The notes under the pieces: generated by a model | Told to the model about the DNA's origin: nothing | The model's database searches: none | What the model saw: only the letters and a program-made list of their open reading frames with translations | Part shown: one piece after another, positions 55,590-64,000 of the stretch | Numbering within the stretch: position 1 is the first letter of the stretch | How the letters are laid out: each line of letters starts with the position of its first letter | Translations under genes and position numbers: made by a program | Source: Berghia stephanieae | Taxonomy: Eukaryota > Mollusca > Gastropoda > Nudibranchia > Aeolidiidae | DNA length: 64,000 nt | Direction of reading: 5' to 3' | NCBI GenBank assembly: GCA_034508935.3 | Contig: CM067455.1 | Span: 15,256,447-15,320,446 of the forward strand

Positions 55590-56795
55590 CCATCTTGATC
55601 TAAGAGCGTCATCCTCCCCATCAGTAGCAGCAGCAGTAGCACCACTACCATCATCATCATACCATCGCCATCAACACTGTCATCCTTCATCAGTAGCAGC
55701 AGCAGTAGCACCACTACCGCCATCATCATACCATCTTCATCAAACAGTTGCATCTTCCATCAGTAGCAGCAGCAGTAGCACCACTACCATCATCATCACA
55801 TCATCTTCATCTAACACTGTCATCCTCCATCAGTAGCAGCAGCAGTACCACCACTACCACCATCATCATACCATCTTCATCTAACAGTTGCATCCTCCAT
55901 CAGTAGCAGCAGCAGTACCACCACTACCACCATCATCATACCATCGCCATCTCACAGTGTCATCCTCCATCAGTAGCAGCAGCAGTACCACCACTACCAC
56001 CATCATCATACCATCGCCATCTAACAGTTGCATCCTCCATCAGTAGCAGCAGCAGTACCACCACTACCGCCATCATCATACCATCGCCATCTAACAGTTG
56101 CATCCTCCATCAGTAGCAGCAGCCGTAGCCCCACTACCACCATCATCATACCATCTTCATCTAACAGTTGCATCCTCCATCAGTAGCAGCAGCAGTACCA
56201 ACACTACCACCATCATCATACCATCGCCATCTAACAGTTGCATCCTCCATCAGTAGCAGCAGCAGTACCACCACTACCGCCATCATCATACCATCGCCAT
56301 CTGCATCCTCCATCAGTAGCAGCAGCCGTAGCACCACTACCATCATCATCATACCATCGCCATCTAGCAGTGCCATCCTCCATCAGTAGCAGCAGCAGTA
56401 GCACCACTACCATCATCATCATACCATCTCCATCTAGCAGTGTCATCCTCCCCATCAGTAGCAGCAGCAGTAGCACCACTACCACCATCATCATACCATC
56501 GCCATCTAACAGTTGCATCCTCCATTAAAAGCAGCAGCAGTAGCACCACTACCATCATCATCATACCATCGCCAACTCACAGTGTCATCCTCCATCAGTA
56601 GCAGCAGCAGTACCACCACTACCACCATCATCATACCATCGCCATCTAACAGTTGCATCCTCCATCAGTAGCAGCAGCAGTAGCACCACTACCATCATCA
56701 TCATACCATCGCCATCTAGCAGTGTCATCCTCCCCATCAGTAGCAGCAGCAGTACCACCACTACCATCATCATACCATCTTCATCTAACAGTGAA
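55590..56795. repeat. 70-bp minisatellite, about 17 units
   Basis: Units share catcctccatcagtagcagc, accaccactaccaccatcat and accatcgccatctaacagtt. Spacing is 70 bp (for example 56021, 56091, 56161, 56231). The 70-bp unit does not hold one frame, so long ORFs on both strands come from CAT/CAG composition. Confidence 0.93.
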
Positions 56796-56866
56796 AGTTA
56801 CCATTCTTGGGCCAAGAAAGTATAGATTTATTCCAAAGAATTTGACTTGGGTAATTCTGAAGCGCA

Positions 56867-57102
56867 TTAACTCACTCAATCCTAGAGATTTTCGCTACTT
56901 TTCAAAATGGGACAAAATGTATAAAAAATGAGCATGTACATAAGTAGTTTTATTCAACTATCATTAACATGTAAAAACTAAAAAAAATAGCTTTGATACT
57001 ATGCCTATAATTTGTCTCAGAAAAAATGTAAAAAATAGGCATGAGGCAAAAGTTACCCGGGTAAACTACGGATGTAGTCGGTGTTAGGGTTGAGTGAGTT
57101 AA
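56867..57102. mobile_element. pB-2 MITE, copy 2
   Basis: TTAA|CTCACTCAATCCTAGAG on the left, GTTAGGGTTGAGTGAG|TTAA on the right, 236 bp. Best copy of the family. Confidence 0.85.
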
Positions 57103-57163
57103 ATTATATAGGCTTAGCTTAAGATTGAAGTGTAAATGTTGCTGCTCGAAGAAATAAAGAACA

Positions 57164-57361
57164 GTGTGAAATTGAATGTAAGCTTCACATTAATATACGA
57201 AAACATATCAAATGGACGTTTCGGGTTTCCCCTATATCACCACATTATCTCATTCGTCTGTAGTGTTTCATTCATCCTGTCTTGTTGGTAAAGGGAAAAC
57301 CCAAAACGTCCATTTTTATCTGTTTTCGTATATTGAATTGAAGCTTGCATTCAATTTCACA
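57164..57361. mobile_element. FB-H foldback element, complete hairpin
   Basis: gtgaaattgaatgtaagctt at the left pairs with aagcttgcattcaatttcac at the right. Inner parts pair as ggacgtttcgggtttcccc / aaaacccaaaacgtcc. Other copies are halves (28640, 30863, 32725). Confidence 0.75.
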
Positions 57362-57504
57362 TCGTGATTCATGATTGAGCACTAATTAAAAGTTGTTTCT
57401 TTTTACCACTAATGACAGGTGATAGGTTGGTATGAGCAGCCAGAAGAAATTAAGACATGTACACAATATATGATAAATGGTGTGGCAGAGGCATTAACAG
57501 AAGC

Positions 57505-57895
<391 letters not shown>

Positions 57896-58088
57896 AAAAG
57901 AATTAGGTATGTTTATTTTAACCTTAGAGTTGTATGTCAGGGTGAAGTCCTGGGAGTTTATATCAGACCAACCCTCAACTACGATTGACGATGAAGCCAA
58001 CCAGAACGTAAACATTATATTATATGAATAATTTATTGAATGAAAGAAAAAGATGTGATGTAACAGATAATATGGAACACACACCAAC

Positions 58089-58089
<1 letters not shown>

Positions 58090-58149
<60 letters not shown>

Positions 58150-58217
58150 TAATGGATCAATCAAACTTCTCTCTCTCTCTCATTCATTTCTCTCTCCTCC
58201 TGACTCTCTCACCCCCT

Positions 58218-58270
<53 letters not shown>

Positions 58271-58286
58271 ATATATACACATACAA

Positions 58287-58317
<31 letters not shown>

Positions 58318-58440
58318 AACGCTCTCTCTCTCTCATGCACACAAAGGCACACAAAACAATGGATCAATCAAATTTCTCTCTTTCGATTCCCCCCCCTCTC
58401 TCTCTCTACCTCCCCTCTCTCATCTCACTCACTCACTCAC

Positions 58441-58495
<55 letters not shown>
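58090..58495. repeat. (CA)n, (GA)n and (CT)n blocks
   Basis: CA at 58093-58122 and 58289-58312, GA at 58122-58149, CT at 58226-58266 and 58448-58492. Flanking aatggatcaatcaaact is repeated at 58151 and 58360. Confidence 0.93.
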
Positions 58496-58498
<3 letters not shown>

Positions 58499-58707
58499 GC
58501 TTTCTGCGTCTCCAGCTCTTTCATCTTTTCGAAGTCGTCAATATCCCTGATCATTTCTTCAATACTGTAGGCTCTGCCGATGTCTCTCTTTTTCTCCTGT
58601 TCCCTCTCCTTTACCAAGATGTGTCTTGGTGTGCTGGAAGGGAACCGATCTCGGGATATTTCCTCTTTCTGTACAAAGAAAACATAGTTATGAAATTAAT
58701 GAATAGT

Positions 58708-58753
58708 CATCATCATCATCATCATCATCATCATTATCATCATCATCATCATT

Positions 58754-58791
<38 letters not shown>

Positions 58792-58806
58792 GATTATCAT
58801 CATGAC

Positions 58807-58865
<59 letters not shown>

Positions 58866-58886
58866 CCATCATCATCTTCACCTTCG

Positions 58887-58918
<32 letters not shown>

Positions 58919-58920
58919 AA
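58708..58920. repeat. (CAT)n followed by (CAA)n
   Basis: About 170 bp of CAT with a few changes, then CAA repeats to 58918. Confidence 0.95.
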
Positions 58921-59365
58921 TAATAAATAAATAAACAACACCACTACAACCAACAGCAACAAACTTCTATATTCCTTAAGGCACCTTTAAAGTCCCTCAA
59001 ACATGTTGAATAATTGGTTCATTACGGAGGATTTGGCGAAAGCTGATTCAACCTCTGGCTAACAAAAAGCAACAAATAGCAGACATCAATATGAAGCAGA
59101 TGTCGTGACGTCACACCATCCTCTCTCTCTCGGTTCAAAATTTCTTGAAATTGTGTGACCAGTTCTCCACATAATGAATAATAATTTTTTTAAACAAATA
59201 AAATTAAAAAAACAAAAAAAAAAAAAAAACAAAAAAAACAAAAAAACAAAAACAAACAAACAAATCAAAACAAAGAAACAAAAAAAAAAACCCAACAAAC
59301 AAACAAAACAAAAAACAACCCCCCCCCCCCAAAAAAAAAAAATAAAATAAATAAAAATTAAATTT
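58921..59365. other. No supported gene
   Basis: Unique sequence to 59180, then A-rich low complexity with a C-run at 59319-59330. Confidence 0.45.
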
Positions 59366-59670
59366 TGAGCTTTTTAAATAGCGCAATATCCACTAAACGT
59401 GCCCAGAGCGCTTTATTTACAAGGGGTCCCTGGTCAACAGCAACACTTAACATCTAGGACGGGATATGACGCCTGTTAGGCGATATTACATTTTTTTTCT
59501 CGGACAGAGACAACGCTCTTAACGGCCAGGTACTCATTTTACACCTGAGTACGGTGAGAGAATTGGAGTAAAGAGCTTTTTCAAAGGACTGACCTATGCC
59601 CGAGCGAGGCTCGAACCCAGAACCTTCCGATCCTAAAGCGAGTGTCATCATACCACAAGACCATTCGTCC
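59366..59670 (-). mobile_element. SINE-P copy, full length
   Basis: gagctttttaaatagcgcaa, tatgacgcctgttaggcga and cgagcgaggctcgaacccag in reverse SINE order. The tRNA 5-prime end is damaged (accacaagaccattcgtcc). Confidence 0.85.
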
Positions 59671-59779
59671 TCTCGAGATCTGGTTCCACCCTTCCAATGG
59701 GATCGGAACCAGCATTTTGATATCATCGTATTTTTCCTTATTGATCACTATCAATGGACATTCGTTTTAAAATGATTAT

Positions 59780-59976
59780 ATTTTTGGGGAGGCCTTCCGA
59801 TAGCTCCTACTTCCCCAGTATTCTTTGTGTTTTATAATGTTCTAGTAGAGGGTTTGGGAGGGGGGGGGACTTTTTTTTTCTTAAAGTGTCCACTCTCCCA
59901 AAACCGGCTACTAGAACATTATAAAAAAAACAAAGAATACTGGGAATGTAGGAGCTTTCGGAAGGTCTCCCTATTT
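59780..59976. mobile_element. Foldback hairpin (ggaggccttccgatagctcc)
   Basis: gtattctttgtgttttataa and tgttctagtagagggttt on the left pair with aaccggctactagaaca and ttataaaaaaaacaaagaat on the right. Related ends occur at 60435-60465 and 60857-60900. Confidence 0.7.
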
Positions 59977-60249
59977 TTGTGTGTAGAAAACTTAGAGAAA
60001 GACAGACAGGAGCAAACTTACTTTCATTCTCTCATCTCTTCGCTTATGGAGCAAATTTCTGTCCTGGACTCTGGCATCAGCGAGCCTCTTCAACCGTCTG
60101 TATTCCGTGATTTGTTCAAGAGTTCTTGCTCTTACAAAGAAATCTTTCAACTGGTTATTCCCTTCAATATAAACAAAACAAAATTGATAAATTTCAAAAT
60201 TGTGATTATTCTATCCCTCTCCCTAACGCGTAATGATATCAACATCCTC
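59977..60249. other. No supported gene
   Basis: A 148-codon frame (59827-60273) crosses the hairpin and unique sequence. It has no domain and is probably chance. Confidence 0.4.
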
Positions 60250-60440
60250 ATTGATCGTGGCTTGTACTCTTGAGCATGTTGCCGGTCAGCTGTCTCCACG
60301 AATCACGATCCTCTGCGGTGCGCATGAAATCCTTGTTGCTTTTTGAATCACTTTTGGCCACTCTTAAGTTATTTAGATATGTCATTCTTTGTCTTCCTCT
60401 AGCTCTCTTTCCTTCGATCATCCCAGATGTTACCAACTTT
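60250..60440 (-). pseudogene. LINE ORF2 C-terminal fragment
   Basis: The minus strand reads GKRARGRQRMTYLNNL and EDRDSWRQLTGNMLKST, a typical LINE ORF2 C-terminus (GKRaRGRqR, DR..W). Only the last 60 codons remain. Confidence 0.7.
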
Positions 60441-60479
60441 TCGGGAGGTCTTCTGAAAGCTCCTATAAACTATAAAGGG

Positions 60480-60660
60480 AAACAACTCAAATAATATTCC
60501 CTCAACTAACCCCAAGAAAAAATAAAACCTAGTACCTCTAACTAACCCTAATAGGAAAAACAAACATCCTAGCACCTTTGCTAAGACTAACCCTAATAGA
60601 AAAAAAACCTCAGATCTCGAGCTAACCCTAATATAAAAAACAAACAAACCCTCGGACTGT
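60480..60660. repeat. Degenerate tandem repeat with ctaaccctaata
   Basis: Three to four units of about 50-60 bp around ctaaccctaatagaaaaaa. Confidence 0.6.
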
Positions 60661-60989
60661 TTTACACTACCTTTCAATACTTCACAAATTAAAATGGTGG
60701 CCGAGAATCAAAACAATGGTAAAATTAGGAAATTTTAAACTTTCACAAATATATCAAGGTTTGTTCTAAAGTTTTTTAAATGCTTCTAGATATATGATGA
60801 CAAATTGAATAAATAAACGCCTGATAAAAGAGCAACGGTGAAAATACAAATTGAAAGAATACTGGGGATGTCGGAACTTTCGAAATGTCTCCCAACTTTT
60901 CTATTCCATCTCTTCTCCATATGTCCTAGAAACTGTAACTGATGGTGTCGATCAACAAACATTCTTATCCTTTCTCACCTTCTCCAACA

Positions 60990-61545
60990 CTGATATCATG
61001 TTTACAATAATAATTTGTGACGTCAGAATATCAAACGTTAAATTTCACTGAAATTAGATTTTTGAAATAATAATTTTGAAATATCATTTAACTCTCTCCT
61101 TACCAGCCATTTTCAGAATTTTCCCTGAAATTTCACACCCATCCAACACACAAATAGAGTTTTTTTTCTACTCAAACAGAAAAGAAACAAGTCCATTCTA
61201 TACATAATATTGTTCAGTGTCTAATTTTAATCGCTATAACAAAGTATTTTCTTTATAATTGTAATGTACAAAGGATATCAGAATAACAAAATTGTTGGTT
61301 GCATCGTAACGAATGTGACGATTGTCCTATGGATGGTAAGGAGAGGATTTAATATTTTTGAAAATGTCTTTTATTCAGAGATGACGAAATCGGAAATAAA
61401 CTGAGGGGTAGAATAAAAGATTTCTCACACTTTTGAGTTTTGGAATTTGAAATTTGTTCCCAACGCGTACTCGCAAGCTCGTGCAGCCGTTGGGAACACG
61501 TCCGGAATTCCAAAAAAGCCAGTGCAAGAATCGTATATTAAAACT
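60990..61545 (+). mobile_element. FB-E copy carrying a pB-1 insertion
   Basis: FB-E left part 60990-61087 (tatcatgtttacaataataa), pB-1 at 61088-61352, FB-E right part 61353-61545 (tatttttgaaaatgtctttt ... agccagtgcaagaatcg). Removing pB-1 and one TTAA restores the sequence seen at 2306-2590. Confidence 0.85.
61088..61352. mobile_element. pB-1 MITE, copy 7 (long subfamily)
   Basis: TTAA|CTCTCTCCTTACCAGCC and GGATGGTAAGGAGAGGA|TTTAA, 265 bp. Same subfamily as 29015-29273, opposite orientation. Confidence 0.88.
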
Positions 61546-61587
61546 CTTTATAAAATGATTTTAAAAATAAGCTAAACATCATTATCC

Positions 61588-61659
61588 ACCACCACCACCA
61601 CCACCACCACCACCACCACCACCACCACCACCACCACCACCACCACCACCACCACCATC

Positions 61660-61691
<32 letters not shown>

Positions 61692-61720
61692 GATCATCGT
61701 CATCATCAGCATCATTATTT
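61588..61720. repeat. (CCA)n then (CAT)n
   Basis: About 85 bp of CCA followed by CAT repeats with interruptions. Confidence 0.95.
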
Positions 61721-62479
61721 AGACAAAGATGTGTTGTTAATTTTGTTGTAAGCAGAAATGTAGACTTTAAAAAGCCCATATTATGTATCATAGCACTAGA
61801 TAGGTGCTCACCTTTGGCATTTTCGGTTGACTGTTGACTTGAATTAACACCTACGAGAGAAAGAGAAAAAGAGAGAAAAAAAAAAGATGTTTTGATACTG
61901 TGACCCATCGCGTCAACATGGTAACATTACCCATTCAATAGTTTTATCAATGCCTTGGAACAGTAAAAAAAAAAAAAGAAAAAAAAAAAAAAAGAGAAAA
62001 AAACAAGAAAAAAGCAGAAACAAAAAAAAATAAAATAAATTTTAAAAATTAAAAAAAAACGAACAAAAAAAAAAAAAAAAGAAAAAAAAAAAAAGATTTA
62101 AAAAAAAATATATATATCAATTAACAATAAAAACGTAACAAAAAACAAACAAACAAACAAACAAACAAAACCCCCCCCAAAAAAAACATCAACAAAAAAA
62201 CCAAAAACAAGACACAATCAAAAAACAGAACAATACCCCCCCCTTAAAAAAGCACACAAAAAACAAAACAAAAAACAAAAACAAAACAAAACAACTCCCC
62301 TCCAATAAAAACCCAACAATAATTACAAAACAGAGGAAATAAAACAGAACAAAACAAATAAAATAAAACAAAAACGAACAAAGGAAACAAATCAAACAAC
62401 GAAGTACAAGTCTATAGCCTCTTCTTTAAAGATCTCATAATGTTATAGCTTTGAGACCCACGGAAACTTAGAAATTTAG
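61721..62479. other. A-rich low complexity, no gene
   Basis: From 61850 to 62400 mostly A-runs with C and G, including aaacaaacaaacaaacaaac. Frames here are artefacts. Confidence 0.6.
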
Positions 62480-62600
62480 CCTACCCCTGATTACGTGGCG
62501 TAAGATGGGCAATAGCAATTACTTTCTACCACTTGGATAGGGCTCGAGTCAATCTCAAAGCACCCTCTGCCGGATCTGACAGACCCAGTTATCTACTCAC
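62480..62600. mobile_element. Fragment of the fourth tRNA-like SINE type
   Basis: gatgggcaatagcaattact and aatctcaaagcaccctctgc match the body of 44165-44425. Confidence 0.45.
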
Positions 62601-62681
62601 AGTTTGGTGAATAGATAATTCAGAAGAATAAAAACAAACAAAAAAATAAATACAACAAAAAAACAAACAAATAACAAACAA

Positions 62682-63484
<803 letters not shown>

Positions 63485-63712
63485 GAGTGTTAGTGAGATG
63501 ATGTGGTGTTGGTGGTGGTTGTAGTTGTAGTAGTAATAGTGATGATGATGTGGTGGTGGTGATGATTGTAGTTGTAGTAGTAGTGGTAGTGATGATGATG
63601 TGGTGGTGGTTGTAGTAGTAGTGGTAATGGTAATGATATGGTGGTGGTGGTGGTTGTAGTAGTAGTGGTCGTGATGATGATGTGGTGGTGGTGTTTGTAG
63701 TAGTAGTGCTAA
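63485..63712. repeat. Minisatellite of gatgatgatgtggtggtggt type
   Basis: Four to five units of about 50-60 bp built from GTA, GTG and GAT triplets. Confidence 0.85.
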
Positions 63713-63716
63713 TGAT

Positions 63717-64000
63717 GCGGCTATGTGGTCTAGTAGTATGACACTCGCTTCCGGATCGGAAGGTCCTGGGTTCGAGCCTTGCGCTCGGCGCATAGTTGAG
63801 TCCTTGGAAAAGGCTCTTTACTCACATTCTCTCACCGTACTCAGGTGTAAAATGAGTACCTGGCCGTTAACAGAGTTGTCTTTGTCCGAAAAATTGTAAT
63901 ATCGCCTAACAGGCGTCATGTCCCGTCCTACATGTTAAATGTTGACCAGGGACCCCTTGTAAAGCGCTTTGAGCACATTTAGTAGATATTGCACTATATA
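63717..64000 (+). mobile_element. SINE-P copy reaching the window edge
   Basis: gcggctatgtggtctagtag, cactcgcttccggatcgga, B box gggttcgagcc, cgcctaacaggcgtcatgtc, then tgtaaagcgctttgagcaca to gcactatata. Nearly complete and a good reference copy on the plus strand. It may continue past the window. Confidence 0.9.

Noticed and set aside
55505-56931. Many 60-96-codon frames on both strands of the 70-bp minisatellite
   Set aside because: The unit length is not a multiple of three, the frames shift between units, and composition explains them.
60480-60660. ctaaccctaata repeats, and cctaac in the 50.7-kb minisatellite, as telomere-like sequence
   Set aside because: The hexamer is not in uninterrupted tandem and the larger unit is about 50-60 bp. 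Not telomeric.

Overview
The window is nuclear DNA of an invertebrate animal, most likely marine. The evidence is spliced genes with GT-AG introns, secreted PAN/galectin-like and chitin-binding proteins, tRNA-derived SINEs, several LINE clades, many small inverted-repeat DNA transposons, and very long (ATT)n, (AT)n, (GAA)n and (CAT)n tracts. I cannot name the species or phylum from sequence alone. Well over half of the window is repeats.

Genes. (1) A partial plus-strand gene runs from the left edge to about 15.98 kb. Four exons (51-137, 3107-3160, 13731-14450, 15766-15952) have compatible phase-2 splice sites. They predict a protein with short modules ending in GDPC/GDPW, a 240-residue Gly/Ser/His-rich region and a C-terminal chitin-binding type-2 domain, followed by AATAAA. 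The last two exons are the best supported. (2) Three intronless paralogues, at 29270-30142 (minus), 36398-37279 (plus) and 47011-47844 (plus), encode secreted proteins with a signal peptide, a six-cysteine PAN/apple-like domain and a galectin-like domain. No other convincing host gene is present. A short start-codon-like sequence occurs twice (30806 plus, 49388 minus).

Mobile elements. LINEs: one RTE-like copy at 18577-21187 has an exact 11-bp target duplication and few breaks. A second RTE-like family appears at 3721-4387 and 51900-53697. A third reverse transcriptase lies at 25053-26277, and several short 3-prime ends are scattered about. SINEs: a tRNA-Pro-like family (SINE-P, more than ten pieces), a second tRNA-like family (SINE-R), a third in tandem array (SINE-T, 5187-6793), possibly a fourth, and a 530-bp retroposon with two complete copies. 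Labels used below for DNA elements: pB-1 and pB-2 (piggyBac-like MITEs at TTAA), MU-1 (660 bp, 7-9 bp target duplications), and foldback elements FB-A, -B, -C, -D, -E and -H. Nested insertions with readable junctions give a relative history. FB-A sits inside FB-B and the composite was tandemly amplified, MU-1 is inside FB-C, pB-1 is inside FB-E, and pB-1 abuts pB-2.

Layout: 0-16 kb holds the chitin-binding gene, with introns full of repeats. 16-29 kb holds retroposons, the RTE LINE, microsatellites and the MU-1 pair. 29-48 kb holds the three lectin-like genes among MITEs and the FB-A/B array. 48-64 kb is LINE fragments, minisatellites, simple repeats and SINE-P copies with no recognised gene. 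Many long microsatellites lie exactly at LINE 3-prime ends, so LINE tails appear to be their source. I saw no LTR retrovirus, Polinton or other virus-like element.
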